A stretch of DNA of 64,000 nucleotides from Tatumella ptyseos. GTDB taxonomy: Bacteria > Pseudomonadota > Gammaproteobacteria > Enterobacterales > Enterobacteriaceae. A program made the translations under genes and the position numbers. A model generated the notes under the pieces. The model saw nothing but the letters and a program-made list of their open reading frames with translations. It was not told where the DNA came from and made no database searches. Within the stretch, counting starts at the first letter, position 1. Every line of letters starts with the position of its first letter. The stretch spans positions 1,612,001 through 1,676,000 of the forward strand of contig NZ_CP130649.1 of the NCBI RefSeq assembly GCF_030552895.1, given 5' to 3'. Of the stretch, positions 50,029 to 59,617 are shown piece by piece.

Positions 50029-50258
50029 GTTTTAATATCTATTAGCATTCTAAATTTATTACTGCTTAATTTCTGAAAAGGGGCTTCGACCGATATCTTT
50101 TCCCTTATGAAGTATTTCTTTCTAAATTACCTATCATTCTTCATTTTGGTAATAATATCTCCTTTTTACTACCAGTACATAACGGTTCAAAAATCTGCAA
50201 AGACAATGGCTTAATGGTAACCTAGCTACATCATGAAAATGAAAAAGGTCACAATTAA

Positions 50259-51536
50259 ATGCCCCATTCGCTAATAAAAACGTTGATTACCTGCGTTATC
50301 GGGCTGATGAGTTATATTCCGCTGAGCCACGCCTCTTCAAGCTACATTCTCGATAAAGTTATTGTGGTAACTCGCCATGGCGTTCGTTCGCCTACTAATG
50401 GTCATGATTATGCGGAACTCACTGGTCAGCAATGGCCAAAATGGAATGTGCCTCCAGGATATCTTACGGGACATGGCTATGCTGGCATGGTTCAGCAAGG
50501 TCAATTTTTTGGTCAACTATGGCAGCATCTTGGATTATCACTTTCCTTACATCATAGTTGCCCCGACCCGCAAACAGTCAGCGTTTGGACTGCACCTGAC
50601 CAGCGCACACAAGCAACCGGTAGCGCGCTCCTCGATGGATTGTTCCCTGGCTGCGGAATACCAATAGGCCACACTCGTTTAGCTGCTGATCCGCTTTTTG
50701 ACGCCGCTAAGATGGGGTTCGGTTTGCCCAATAATACGTTAATACTCCAGCAAATCCGTTCACGCATGGCGCTCTACGCTCCTTTATCAGAGCATTATCG
50801 TGCGGCAGTCGATCTGTTTCGCCAAGCGGTATGTGCCCCACACTCGACAAGCTGTGCCTTTTTAAATAAACCTTGGGGCATCACTATTACTGATGGGGGG
50901 AAGCCTAAATTAGCGGGGCCAGTGGCAGATGCAGCCTCTATGGCGGAAAGCATTAGGCTTGCCTATAGCGAAAACCTCCCCCTGTCTGAGGTAGCGTTTG
51001 GCAATGTTCGTCATGCGGATGATGTGGGACGATTGCTAGCCTTGCACGCTGCTAAATATGATCTGGTGAGTGATACTCCAGAATATGCAAGACAAGGTGG
51101 GTCCTTACTCATGACTCAGATCCTTGATGCCTTGACGGGAAAATCGACCCTATACGCCTCACTCTTATCGAGTCCGATAGTGATATTCGTGGGCCATGAT
51201 ACTAACATCGCGCAATTACAGACCATGTTGGGATTCAGTTGGCATTTGGCAGAATATCCCCGTAACGATACCCCACCCGGCGGCAGCTTAGTGTTTTTTC
51301 GCTTCCATGAAGCGAAAACGGGTGAGCAATTTGTCCAGCTAAGCTTCCTGACCAGAAGTCTTGACCAATGGCGTGAACTAACGCCCTTGTCTTCACATAC
51401 TCCGATGCTACAAGCCGACTATATCTATAAGGGCTGTTTTCGATATGACAACAAAACCCTCTGCCCGCTTTCGAGTTTTGTTCGTCAGGCTCGTCAACAA
51501 ATTACGAAGCAGGATAACACTCACGTTTTTCAGTAG
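50259..51536 (+). CDS. PhyK-like periplasmic phytase (histidine acid phosphatase)
   Basis: This 425-residue protein should release phosphate from phytate and other phosphomonoesters in the periplasm. It has a signal peptide (cleavage near SHASS), the nucleophile motif RHGVRSP (about residue 39) and the proton-donor motif HDTN in VGHDTNIAQL. HDTN, rather than HDSN, favours a phytase over glucose-1-phosphatase (Agp). Stretches such as LTGHGYAGMV, ALLDGLFPGCGI and DTPPGGSLVFF recall Klebsiella PhyK more than E. coli AppA. Several Cys fit disulphides. It lies downstream of tRNA-Asn, away from E. coli appA or agp locations, suggesting gain at this site. About 230 bp upstream are AT-rich with no clear promoter. 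Confidence 0.9.
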   Translation: MPHSLIKTLITCVIGLMSYIPLSHASSSYILDKVIVVTRHGVRSPTNGHDYAELTGQQWPKWNVPPGYLTGHGYAGMVQQGQFFGQLWQHLGLSLSLHHSCPDPQTVSVWTAPDQRTQATGSALLDGLFPGCGIPIGHTRLAADPLFDAAKMGFGLPNNTLILQQIRSRMALYAPLSEHYRAAVDLFRQAVCAPHSTSCAFLNKPWGITITDGGKPKLAGPVADAASMAESIRLAYSENLPLSEVAFGNVRHADDVGRLLALHAAKYDLVSDTPEYARQGGSLLMTQILDALTGKSTLYASLLSSPIVIFVGHDTNIAQLQTMLGFSWHLAEYPRNDTPPGGSLVFFRFHEAKTGEQFVQLSFLTRSLDQWRELTPLSSHTPMLQADYIYKGCFRYDNKTLCPLSSFVRQARQQITKQDNTHVFQ

Positions 51537-51563
51537 TAAAAAAGGCCCTTTCGGGCCTTTATT
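51535..51563. terminator. Shared terminator of phytase gene and rluB
   Basis: AAAGGCCC-TTTC-GGGCCTTT lies between the convergent stops. On the minus strand (rluB) it is followed by TTTTTT; on the plus strand by TTTATT. It probably works in both directions. Confidence 0.85.
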
Positions 51564-52506
51564 ATTTAGTCTGTTGACGCTTAGAGCTGGGTCTCGGTTT
51601 TGACGCCGTAGAAGCAGGTTTCCCCTTCTGGCTCGTTTCGCCCCGAGCCGCTTGCCGGCGTGTATTACCGGATATTTGATTGTGGCGTTTCACCGCGCGA
51701 CGAATTTGATTCGCTTTCGTGCGGCGACGATCTTTTTCAACAGCAAGTTTCGTCACTGTTTCTTCGCTCATGCCCACCAGCTCACGCAGGTAATTAACCG
51801 CAACTAAGTCCATCTCTGTATAGCCACCACGCGGTAAGCCTTTAGGGAGATGAATATCGCCGTAGCGCACACGCATCAAACGACTGACCTGTACCCCGAC
51901 CGCTTCCCAAAGGCGACGAACTTCGCGATTACGTCCTTCGGTTAGGGTAACGTTATACCATTGGTTGATCCCTTCACCACCACCAAATTTCAGCGTTTTA
52001 AAGGCTGCCGGACCATCTTCTAGTTGGACACCAAGGCTTAATTGGCGGATCTTCTCATCGTCCACTTGACCGAAGACACGTACCGCATATTCGCGTTCAA
52101 CTTCACGGCTAGGATGCATAAGACGGTTGGCTAATTCACCGTCGGTGGTAAACAGGAGTAAACCACAAGTATTTACATCCAGACGGCCTACAGCTATCCA
52201 ACGTGCGCCATGGAGTTTAGGTAAACGATCAAAGACCGTAGGGCGACCTTCAGGATCGTTGCGCGTACAAAGCTCCCCTTCCGGCTTATAGTAAGCCAAA
52301 ACTCGGCAAACTTCGCTCTCTGTCGCAATGACTGCCACTTGGCGACCATCAATTCGGATCTTTAATGTATTAGAAGGTTCGACCCTATCACCAAGTGTGG
52401 CAATTTTACCGTCAACACTGATACGACCGGCCGAGATCATGGCTTCAATTTCACGACGTGACCCATGACCTGCTCGCGCTAAAACTTTTTGTAACTTCTC
52501 GCTCAT
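51562..52506 (-). CDS. rluB: 23S rRNA pseudouridine(2605) synthase RluB
   Basis: RluB makes pseudouridine 2605 in 23S rRNA. The 314-residue protein (E. coli 291) has an N-terminal S4 RNA-binding domain ([19 protein letters not shown]), the catalytic Asp in [15 protein letters not shown] and the C-terminal [15 protein letters not shown]. The basic Lys/Ser/Thr tail is longer than in E. coli and probably disordered. Its last codons run into the shared terminator. Confidence 0.97.
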   Translation of the reverse strand: MSEKLQKVLARAGHGSRREIEAMISAGRISVDGKIATLGDRVEPSNTLKIRIDGRQVAVIATESEVCRVLAYYKPEGELCTRNDPEGRPTVFDRLPKLHGARWIAVGRLDVNTCGLLLFTTDGELANRLMHPSREVEREYAVRVFGQVDDEKIRQLSLGVQLEDGPAAFKTLKFGGGEGINQWYNVTLTEGRNREVRRLWEAVGVQVSRLMRVRYGDIHLPKGLPRGGYTEMDLVAVNYLRELVGMSEETVTKLAVEKDRRRTKANQIRRAVKRHNQISGNTRRQAARGETSQKGKPASTASKPRPSSKRQQTK

Positions 52507-52725
52507 AACTGCCTCGCTGTCGCCTTCCCAGGCATCAGTTTATAAATTCGTTTAAAATCAATAACTTAAGTTATTCTCTATTGCCATTATACAGGATGAG
52601 AGAAGGGATGTAACGCCTTTTTATTGCCCGACTCAAGGGATTCTTCTTAAGGGAAATCGCTGGACTATCATTACTCGCTGGCATAATCTTCTACCGCCCT
52701 TGGCCTCGCTAATAAGAAGTATTCC

Positions 52726-52754
52726 TTATCAGTGAGTGAAGGTCCTTATATAAT
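52726..52754 (+). promoter_or_regulatory. Candidate promoter of the periplasmic protein gene
   Basis: TTATCA (52726-52731), 17-bp spacer and a perfect TATAAT (52749-52754). The predicted transcript starts near 52761, 25 nt before the start codon at 52786. The rest of the 279-bp rluB-52786 gap shows nothing else clear. Confidence 0.6.
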
Positions 52755-52785
52755 CTTTGGATTTAACATTGTAACGGAGCTGCCC

Positions 52786-53247
52786 ATGCATTTACCTCGC
52801 CTTTCCCTTATCCTAAGTGGAGCGCTATTATTTGCCAGTGTTAGTTATGCAGATCCAACCACCAGCATCGACCAACGCCTTGATCAACTGATGGGTGCCA
52901 ACAGCCATAACCAGTACCACCAATTCTTCTTAACCTTTCAACATGCAGTGTCGCACCAAGATAAGCAACAAGTCGCTACCATGTTAAGTTATCCCATTAC
53001 TGCTCAAGTGGCGGGCCGGGATCGCATACTGCTCAACAAGAAAGACTTTCTTGCGGTTTATGACAAAATTTTCACCAACAGTCTACAAGATGTCGTACGT
53101 CATCAACGTTATGAGAAACTTTTTGCAAATAGCGATGGGGTGATGATCGGCGAGCAAGGCGAAATTTGGTTTAGCGGAGTGTGCCAACAGACGCCGTGTT
53201 CAATCCCAGTAATAAAAATCATCCGCATTAATGGTAATTCACGCTAA
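52786..53247 (+). CDS. Periplasmic protein of unknown function, possible NTF2-like fold
   Basis: I cannot name this 153-residue protein. It has a signal peptide (MHLPRLSLILSGALLFASVS, cut near YAD) and a soluble domain of alternating helices and strands: FFLTFQHAV, QQVATMLSYPITAQVAG, FLAVYDKIF and GVMIGEQGEIWFSGVC, a layout like NTF2/SnoaL-type domains. Two Cys (SGVCQQTPC) may pair. The start at 52786 is chosen because GGAG lies 6 nt upstream and the signal peptide starts there; an in-frame codon at 52732 precedes the predicted promoter -10. Convergent with yciO. Confidence 0.8.
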   Translation: MHLPRLSLILSGALLFASVSYADPTTSIDQRLDQLMGANSHNQYHQFFLTFQHAVSHQDKQQVATMLSYPITAQVAGRDRILLNKKDFLAVYDKIFTNSLQDVVRHQRYEKLFANSDGVMIGEQGEIWFSGVCQQTPCSIPVIKIIRINGNSR

Positions 53248-53254
53248 CGAAGAT

Positions 53255-53285
53255 TGGGCAATATTTCGATTGCCCAGTACTTTTA
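53255..53285. terminator. Terminator between convergent genes before yciO
   Basis: TGGGCAAT-ATTTCG-ATTGCCCA followed by GTACTTTTATT on the plus strand. It closes the periplasmic-protein gene and possibly, on the other strand, yciO and rnm. Confidence 0.7.
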
Positions 53286-53903
53286 TTCGAAAGGACGCGT
53301 ATCACCTGCGCCTTGACGAACGATAACAGGGGCACCATCAGAAAGATCGATAACGGTGGTTGGATGCTGCCCGATGGAACCGCCGTTGAGAATCAAATCG
53401 ACTTGATGACCGACTGAATCTTGAATCTCTTCTGGATCGGACTCAGCGAAATCATTACCGGGAAGAATAAGCGTTGTGGACATCAACGGCTCACCTAACG
53501 CTTCTAATAAAGCCTGAGCGACCGGGTGTGACGTTACACGTAGTCCGATCGTTTTGCGTTTTTCATTCATCAAACGGCGCGGAACTTCTTTCGTCGCTTT
53601 TAATAAGAACGTGTAACTGCCAGGCGTATTATTTTTTAATAGGCGAAAAGCAATATTATCAACCTGAGCATAGGTTGATAGTTCCGATAAATCTCGGCAC
53701 ATTAAGGTAAAATGATGACGGCCATCTAATTGCCTCAGGCGAATAATTCTCTCCATCGCGGCTTTATCTTCAAGTTTACAACCAATCGCATAACCCGAAT
53801 CTGTGGGGTAAACAATGACTGACCCTTGATTAATTTGCTCAACCGCTTGTTTGACGATGCGCGGCTGAGGATTTTCTGGGTGAATATAAAATAATTGGCT
53901 CAT
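53283..53903 (-). CDS. yciO: YciO, YrdC/Sua5-family protein
   Basis: YciO belongs to the YrdC/Sua5 family of nucleotide- and RNA-binding proteins related to threonylcarbamoyl-AMP synthase; its own role is not settled. The 206-residue protein (E. coli 206) has the family's opening VIVYPTDSGYAIGC and RLRQLDGRHHFTLMC segments and the SHPVAQALLEALGEPL stretch. It follows rnm by 9 bp, a two-gene operon divergent from trp. Confidence 0.95.
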   Translation of the reverse strand: MSQLFYIHPENPQPRIVKQAVEQINQGSVIVYPTDSGYAIGCKLEDKAAMERIIRLRQLDGRHHFTLMCRDLSELSTYAQVDNIAFRLLKNNTPGSYTFLLKATKEVPRRLMNEKRKTIGLRVTSHPVAQALLEALGEPLMSTTLILPGNDFAESDPEEIQDSVGHQVDLILNGGSIGQHPTTVIDLSDGAPVIVRQGAGDTRPFE

Positions 53904-53912
53904 AATCGTCTC

Positions 53913-54788
53913 CTACCCACGCGGTGGGGCAGCTAAAGCTGGAAATTTTTCCCATATGGGAACCACATCTTTCGGTAACCATAGTTTACGTCCTAACTCG
54001 ATCCATGCACAGGGCTGATGAAAATCAGATCCTAACGAACCAGATAAGCCGTAATCCACTGCATACTTGGCTAATTGCTGTCTTTCATTCGGTGCCTGTT
54101 GACATTGAGCGACCTCCATCGCATCGCCACCTACGTCCGCAAAGTAGGCTAATAAGCGCTTGAGCCATTTATTGGAGAGCTGATAGCGTGCAGGATGAGC
54201 CACCACCGCCACACCACCCGCTTGATGAATGGCTTCAACCGCATCTGGAAGTGTGCACCACTGTGCTGGAACGTAGCCAGTTTTACCCCGAGCGAGATAA
54301 TTTTTGAATACTTGGGCCATCGTCTCAGCTTTACCTTGCTGTATAAGGTAACGAGCAAAATGGGCTCGTGTAATCTGCCCAGCACCTGCCTCGTGACGTG
54401 CACCGCTCAGCGCATCCTTAATCCCCGCCTTGGCAAGCCGTTCCGCAATCATGACTGCACGGTCTTCTCGGCGCTGATATTGCTGCTGTAATAAAGTCAC
54501 CATCGCTGGATGTTGGGGATCAAAACCTAAGCCAACGATATGTATTTCGTGATTTTCCCATAGGGTAGAGATCTCCACTCCCGTAATCAGCGTCAAATCG
54601 AGATTTTCTTCACGAATAGCATTTTGGGCATCTTCGATTGCTGCGGTCGTATCGTGGTCTGTGATTGCTAATACCTTAACCCCTCGCTCGTTAGCGCGAA
54701 GAACGAGTTCCCGCGCACTCAATACCCCATCTGAGGCTTGAGTATGGGTATGCAAATCATAGATAATCGCGCGTACAGTATCGGTCAA
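53913..54788 (-). CDS. rnm: Rnm (YciV/TrpH), PHP-domain 5'-3' exoribonuclease
   Basis: Rnm (RNase AM) is a PHP-family enzyme that trims 5' ends of rRNA and digests short oligonucleotides. The 291-residue protein (E. coli 293) has the metal-binding motif YDLHTHTQASDG, ITDHDTT, the HIVGLGF segment and the C-terminal SLGSDFHQP. Its start is about 70 bp from the trp promoter and transcribed the other way; yciO follows. Confidence 0.95.
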   Translation of the reverse strand: MTDTVRAIIYDLHTHTQASDGVLSARELVLRANERGVKVLAITDHDTTAAIEDAQNAIREENLDLTLITGVEISTLWENHEIHIVGLGFDPQHPAMVTLLQQQYQRREDRAVMIAERLAKAGIKDALSGARHEAGAGQITRAHFARYLIQQGKAETMAQVFKNYLARGKTGYVPAQWCTLPDAVEAIHQAGGVAVVAHPARYQLSNKWLKRLLAYFADVGGDAMEVAQCQQAPNERQQLAKYAVDYGLSGSLGSDFHQPCAWIELGRKLWLPKDVVPIWEKFPALAAPPRG

Positions 54789-54855
54789 AATTTACTCTCT
54801 CAGCCGTGTTCAACATTTGCCCTACTGATAAATCACTTTTAGTTAACCTAGAGTG

Positions 54856-54892
54856 TTGACAATCTCGTCGTGAACTAGTTAACTAGTACACA
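54856..54892 (+). promoter_or_regulatory. trp promoter with TrpR operator
   Basis: TTGACA (54856-54861), 17-bp spacer and TTAACT (54879-54884). The perfect palindrome CTAGTTAACTAG (54875-54886), within GAACTAGTTAACTAGTAC, overlaps the -10 and is identical to the E. coli TrpR operator core. TrpR with tryptophan should block initiation here. Confidence 0.95.
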
Positions 54893-54916
54893 GGACTTCG
54901 AACAGGACACAATCTC

Positions 54917-54970
54917 ATGATGGTTATAACATTAAAGCATTCACAGTGGTGGCGCGTCACTCTCCCATAA
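54917..54970 (+). CDS. trpL: trp leader peptide TrpL
   Basis: A 17-codon leader peptide, MMVITLKHSQWWRVTLP, with tandem Trp codons at positions 11 and 12. Its translation senses charged tRNA-Trp and decides whether the downstream attenuator forms. E. coli TrpL (14 residues) also has tandem Trp codons, but the other residues differ. The second ATG (54920) is an alternative start. About 50 nt separate its stop from the attenuator hairpin. Confidence 0.9.
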   Translation: MMVITLKHSQWWRVTLP

Positions 54971-55022
54971 TCGGGCGACGTTGTCATGCATCCAGCTTAA
55001 ATAACCGCTATGCAGATTTCTA

Positions 55023-55047
55023 AGCCCGCCCACTCGGCGGGCTTTTT
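55023..55047 (+). terminator. trp attenuator
   Basis: AAGCCCGCC-CACTC-GGCGGGCTTTTT, the 3:4 hairpin of the trp leader, between trpL and trpE. I did not verify the competing 2:3 pairing in detail. Confidence 0.92.
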
Positions 55048-55074
55048 ATTGGAAGAATAATAGAGATAACACTA

Positions 55075-56631
55075 ATGATATCCAGCAAACTCAAACTCAT
55101 CACTGTTGAACCCCCCTATTCAGCCGATCCTACAGCACTGTTTAACCAACTTTGCGGTGCGAGGCCCTCTACCTTACTGCTCGAATCAGCAGATGTGAGT
55201 AGTAAAGACGATTTACAGAGCCTAATGATTGTCGATAGCGCGTTACGTATTAGTGCATTAGGTAACGTCGTTAAGGTCCAAGCATTGAGCGCTAATGGCC
55301 GGAGCCTATTACCGCTGCTATCTGACAAACTTCCCGCTGAGGCTGACACGACGCTTTGCGCCGATCAGTTGGTTATTACGTTCAGTACTCCACCGTTGCT
55401 ACAAGACGAAGACAGCCGTTTAAAATCCGCATCCGTTTTCGATGTACTGCGTTTAGTGCCTACCTTAGTAGGCGATAGTGATCAACAGCGCCACGCCCTA
55501 TTTTTAGGTGGGTTATTTGCCTACGACTTAGTTGCGGGATTTGAAACACTCCCCCCGCTACAACAGGATCAAGCCTGCCCGGATTACTGCTTCTACTTAG
55601 CTGAAACGTTACTCGTGCTCGACCACCAAACTCAACAAGCCCGTCTTCAAGCTAGTTTGTTTACCGATAACAGCGATGAGTTTCAACGTCTGCAAGCAAG
55701 ATTACATCAACTTCATCAGCAAATGTTAACCACGCCAACCAAGGTTTCTGCTGCCCCAGTACCCGAGATGCAACTTAGTTGTAACCAGGACGATGCGACC
55801 TATTGCGATATTGTAAAATCGCTCCAAGCCGCTATTCGCCAAGGGGAAATTTTTCAGGTCGTCCCTTCTCGACGCTTTTCCTTACCTTGCCCCTCTCCGC
55901 TCGCGGCTTATGATGTATTGAAGAAAAGTAATCCTAGTCCTTACATGTTTTTCTTGCAGGACCAAGAGTTCAGCCTCTTCGGCGCTTCTCCAGAAAGTTC
56001 GCTGAAGTACGATGCCCAGAGTCGGCAAATTGAGATCTACCCCATTGCGGGGACACGTCCGCGTGGCCGACATGCTGACGGTTCGCTGAACCTTGACCTC
56101 GATAGCCGTATAGAACTTGATATGCGTAATGATGAGAAAGAGATGTCCGAACATCTTATGTTAGTCGATTTAGCGCGTAACGATTTGGCTCGTATCTGTA
56201 CACCTGGTAGCCGTTATGTCGCAGACCTCACCAAGGTAGACCGCTATACCTTTGTGATGCATTTAGTTTCTCGCGTCGTCGGTCGCTTACATGATGATTT
56301 TGACGTACTGCATGCCTACCGTGCTTGTATGAATATGGGAACCTTAAGTGGTGCGCCAAAAGTACGCGCTATGCAGTTAATTGCAGAGCATGAAAAGACG
56401 CGTCGTGGCAGTTATGGGGGTGCCGTCGGCTATTTTACTGGGACCGGGGATTTTGATACCTGTATTGTGATTCGCTCGGCCTATGTAGAAAACGGAATTG
56501 CTAGCGTGCAAGCAGGCGCAGGAGTAGTACTTGATTCAGACCCACAGTCTGAAGCCGATGAAAGCCGAAATAAAGCGCGAGCAGTATTAAGAGCTATCGC
56601 GACTGCTCACCATTGCCAGGAGATCTTCTAA
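55075..56631 (+). CDS. trpE: Anthranilate synthase component I TrpE
   Basis: TrpE makes anthranilate from chorismate with ammonia from TrpG. The 518-residue protein (E. coli 520) has the Trp feedback site LLES ([12 protein letters not shown], near residue 40) and the chorismate-enzyme core ([40 protein letters not shown]). Its TAA overlaps the trpG ATG by 1 nt, so the two subunits are translationally coupled. Confidence 0.98.
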   Translation: MISSKLKLITVEPPYSADPTALFNQLCGARPSTLLLESADVSSKDDLQSLMIVDSALRISALGNVVKVQALSANGRSLLPLLSDKLPAEADTTLCADQLVITFSTPPLLQDEDSRLKSASVFDVLRLVPTLVGDSDQQRHALFLGGLFAYDLVAGFETLPPLQQDQACPDYCFYLAETLLVLDHQTQQARLQASLFTDNSDEFQRLQARLHQLHQQMLTTPTKVSAAPVPEMQLSCNQDDATYCDIVKSLQAAIRQGEIFQVVPSRRFSLPCPSPLAAYDVLKKSNPSPYMFFLQDQEFSLFGASPESSLKYDAQSRQIEIYPIAGTRPRGRHADGSLNLDLDSRIELDMRNDEKEMSEHLMLVDLARNDLARICTPGSRYVADLTKVDRYTFVMHLVSRVVGRLHDDFDVLHAYRACMNMGTLSGAPKVRAMQLIAEHEKTRRGSYGGAVGYFTGTGDFDTCIVIRSAYVENGIASVQAGAGVVLDSDPQSEADESRNKARAVLRAIATAHHCQEIF

Positions 56632-57212
56632 TGGCTGATATTCTATTAATTGATAATTTTGATTCCTTCACCTACAACTTAGTCGACCAGTTACGGACAT
56701 TCGGTCATAACGTTATTATTTTCCGTAACAACGTCCCAGTAGAACAATTAGTTACCAAGGTTAATAGCTTAGAGCAGCCTATCGTTTTGTTATCGCCAGG
56801 TCCAGGCGCACCAAGTGAAGCCGGCTGTATGCCCGAGTTGCTTAAGCAACTACGCGGTAAAGTCCCCATTATTGGTATCTGTTTGGGGCACCAAGCCATC
56901 GTCGAAAGTTACGGCGGGACAGTGGGGCAAGCAGGTGAAATTCTCCATGGCAAAGCCTCTGATATCACCCACGATAACTTAGAGATGTTCCAACATTTAC
57001 CTTGCCCTTTACCCGTTGCGCGCTATCACTCGCTGGTCGGGAGTAATGTGCCGCCCAGCTTAACGGTTAATGCTACTTTTAATGGTATGGTGATGGCCGT
57101 CAGGCACGACGCAGACCGCGTATGTGGATTTCAATTTCATCCTGAATCTATCCTCACTACTCATGGCGCTAAATTACTGGAACAAACGCTTACTTGGGCG
57201 TTAACACGATAA
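56631..57212 (+). CDS. trpG: Anthranilate synthase component II TrpG (separate glutamine amidotransferase)
   Basis: TrpG supplies ammonia from glutamine to TrpE. The 193-residue protein is a class I amidotransferase with the catalytic Cys in [10 protein letters not shown] and the His/Glu pair in [13 protein letters not shown], starting [15 protein letters not shown]. The start is at 56631 (TAATG with trpE), not at an in-frame ATG inside trpE. Unlike E. coli, where TrpG is fused to TrpD, it stops here and trpD begins 9 bp later. Confidence 0.96.
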   Translation: MADILLIDNFDSFTYNLVDQLRTFGHNVIIFRNNVPVEQLVTKVNSLEQPIVLLSPGPGAPSEAGCMPELLKQLRGKVPIIGICLGHQAIVESYGGTVGQAGEILHGKASDITHDNLEMFQHLPCPLPVARYHSLVGSNVPPSLTVNATFNGMVMAVRHDADRVCGFQFHPESILTTHGAKLLEQTLTWALTR

Positions 57213-57221
57213 GGGACTTTC

Positions 57222-58220
57222 ATGAAATTATTACTTGAGCGCCTCTATCAGGGGCAACAGATCAGCCAGCAAGAGAGTGAGCAACTATTCTCTGCCGTCG
57301 TTAAGGGTGAAATTGATTCTGTTAGTCTAGCAGGGCTATTGATTGCCATGAAAGTAAGAGGTGAATCGCCACAAGAAATTGCAGGTGCAGCCACCGCTTT
57401 CCTCAATCATGCGCTCCCCTTCCCCCGCCCTGATGGCCTGTTCGCGGACATTGTCGGGACGGGTGGTGATGGTTCAAATAGCATTAACATTTCTACTGCG
57501 AGTGCCTTCGTAGCGGCAGCATGCGGTTACAAAGTTGCCAAACATGGTAATCGTAGTGTCTCCAGTAAGTCCGGATCATCCGATCTATTGGCTGCCTTTG
57601 GTATCAACTTAGATATGCCTCCTGCGCAAGCCCGCGCAGCGTTGGATGAACTGAATTTATGCTTTCTCTTCGCGCCGCATTACCACACGGGTTTTCGACA
57701 TGCGATGCCCGTCCGCAAACAGCTAGCCACTCGCACACTGTTTAACGTGCTGGGACCGTTAATTAACCCAGCTCGTCCACCCTTGGCATTAATTGGTGTC
57801 TATAGTCCAGAACTGGTGCAGCCCATTGCAGAGACGTTACGGGTACTAGGCTATCAGCGTGCGGCAGTGGTGCATGGCGGCGGCATGGATGAGATCGCGA
57901 TTCACACTACAACAAACGTCGCAGAACTTCGAGATGGGGAGATAACTCGCTACCAAATTAGCCCAGATGATTTTGGCCTCTCGCTACATTCCATTGAGAG
58001 TCTACGAGGAGGCACTCCAGAAGAAAACCGTGACATTTTAGCGCAATTACTTCAGGGTAAAGGTAAGGAAGCCCATGAACACGCCATTGCTATCAATGTC
58101 GCGATGTTAATGAAGCTTTTTGGCCAAGAGAACTTACGCGAGAATGCCACAAAAGCTCTCGACGTGTTGCGTAGTGGTGCTGCCTATCAATGTGTTACAG
58201 CGTTAGCCGCAAGAGGATAA
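57222..58220 (+). CDS. trpD: Anthranilate phosphoribosyltransferase TrpD
   Basis: TrpD joins anthranilate to PRPP. The 332-residue stand-alone enzyme has the PRPP site [17 protein letters not shown], the anthranilate-binding [17 protein letters not shown] and [14 protein letters not shown] stop codon separates it from trpG, and AAGGGAC lies before its ATG. One base separates its stop from trpC. Confidence 0.97.
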   Translation: MKLLLERLYQGQQISQQESEQLFSAVVKGEIDSVSLAGLLIAMKVRGESPQEIAGAATAFLNHALPFPRPDGLFADIVGTGGDGSNSINISTASAFVAAACGYKVAKHGNRSVSSKSGSSDLLAAFGINLDMPPAQARAALDELNLCFLFAPHYHTGFRHAMPVRKQLATRTLFNVLGPLINPARPPLALIGVYSPELVQPIAETLRVLGYQRAAVVHGGGMDEIAIHTTTNVAELRDGEITRYQISPDDFGLSLHSIESLRGGTPEENRDILAQLLQGKGKEAHEHAIAINVAMLMKLFGQENLRENATKALDVLRSGAAYQCVTALAARG

Positions 58221-58221
58221 T

Positions 58222-59598
58222 ATGCAGGGTACCGTACTTCAGAAGATCGTTGATGATAAGAAAATTTGGATAGCGGCGCGTAAAGCGGCGCAACCACTGA
58301 CAGATTTCCAAGCTGAGGTCACGCCCAGCGATCGTTCCTTTACTCAGGCATTACGTGAGCATAACCCGGCCTTTATCTTAGAGTGTAAAAAAGCCTCTCC
58401 CTCTAAAGGGTTAATTCGTGATGTATTTAACCCTTCAGCCATCGCTACGGTCTACCGTGACTATGCTTCAGCTATCTCGGTCTTGACTGACGAGAAGTAT
58501 TTCCAAGGCGACTTCGCCTTTCTGCCGATAGTGCGACAAGCCGTTCACCAACCGGTACTGTGTAAAGACTTTATGGTTGATCCCTACCAAGTCTGGTTGG
58601 CTCGGTACTATCAAGCCGATGCTATTCTATTAATGCTATCTGTATTAGACGATGAGCAGTATCGCCTTCTCGCGGAAGTGGCTAAGAAATTAAAGATGGG
58701 AATTCTTACTGAGGTGAGCAACCAGGAAGAACTAGACAGAGCCATCGCTTTGCAAGCCGAAGTCGTCGGAATCAATAATCGCGATTTACGTGACCTTTCT
58801 GTAGATACCGATAAAACCCGCCAGTTGGCAAGTCAACTGCCTGAGGGCACCTTGGTCATTAGTGAGTCAGGTATTCAGCACTACTCACAAATCAAAGATC
58901 TGAACCAATATGCACAAGGATTTTTAGTTGGCTCATCCTTGATGGCAGAAGATGATCTGCGCTTTGCCGTCAAGCGCCTGCTCTCCGGCGAAAATAAAGT
59001 CTGTGGCTTAACCCGTGGCCAAGACGCTCAAGACGCTTATCAAGCTGGGGCACTTTATGGTGGACTGATATTCGTTGACGGATCTCCACGTTGTGTGAAT
59101 GAAGAGCAAGCTAAGCGCATCATTGAAAGCGCCCCGCTTCGTTATGTTGGGGTTTTTCGTGATGTCGAAGTCGGCGACATTGTCTTAAAAGTCGAAGCAT
59201 TAGGTCTATCTGTTGTACAGCTTCATGGTAGCGAAGACCCTTCTTACGTCCGCCGCCTTCGCGATTTATTACCCGCTAGCTGCCAGATTTGGAAAGCCTT
59301 TAAGATCGAGGGGCACCTGCCAGATCGAGGCTGGATCGGCGTTGATCGGTACGTTTTCGACAATGGACAAGGCGGTAGTGGCAAAAGCTTTGATTGGCAA
59401 TTATTAGCCGACCAACCGCTAAATGATATTATCTTGGCGGGAGGACTCAATGCAGAAAATATCGAATCCGCATTAGCTCTAGGTTGTGCTGGCGTTGATC
59501 TCAATTCCGGTGTTGAAGTCTCGCCAGGGATTAAAGATAAACAACAACTGACGACCGTTTTTAACGCGATCAATACCTACGCAACCCACGCTCAATAA
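58222..59598 (+). CDS. trpCF: Bifunctional TrpC-TrpF (indole-3-glycerol-phosphate synthase / phosphoribosylanthranilate isomerase)
   Basis: The 458-residue fusion catalyses two consecutive steps. The N-terminal barrel (about 1-255) is IGPS, with [13 protein letters not shown] and SESGIQ; the C-terminal barrel (about 256-458) is PRAI, with its catalytic Cys in [10 protein letters not shown] and Asp in [11 protein letters not shown]. The fusion is the same as in E. coli TrpC (453 residues). Confidence 0.97.
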   Translation: MQGTVLQKIVDDKKIWIAARKAAQPLTDFQAEVTPSDRSFTQALREHNPAFILECKKASPSKGLIRDVFNPSAIATVYRDYASAISVLTDEKYFQGDFAFLPIVRQAVHQPVLCKDFMVDPYQVWLARYYQADAILLMLSVLDDEQYRLLAEVAKKLKMGILTEVSNQEELDRAIALQAEVVGINNRDLRDLSVDTDKTRQLASQLPEGTLVISESGIQHYSQIKDLNQYAQGFLVGSSLMAEDDLRFAVKRLLSGENKVCGLTRGQDAQDAYQAGALYGGLIFVDGSPRCVNEEQAKRIIESAPLRYVGVFRDVEVGDIVLKVEALGLSVVQLHGSEDPSYVRRLRDLLPASCQIWKAFKIEGHLPDRGWIGVDRYVFDNGQGGSGKSFDWQLLADQPLNDIILAGGLNAENIESALALGCAGVDLNSGVEVSPGIKDKQQLTTVFNAINTYATHAQ

Positions 59599-59617
59599 CA
59601 ATGAATGGATACTGAAA

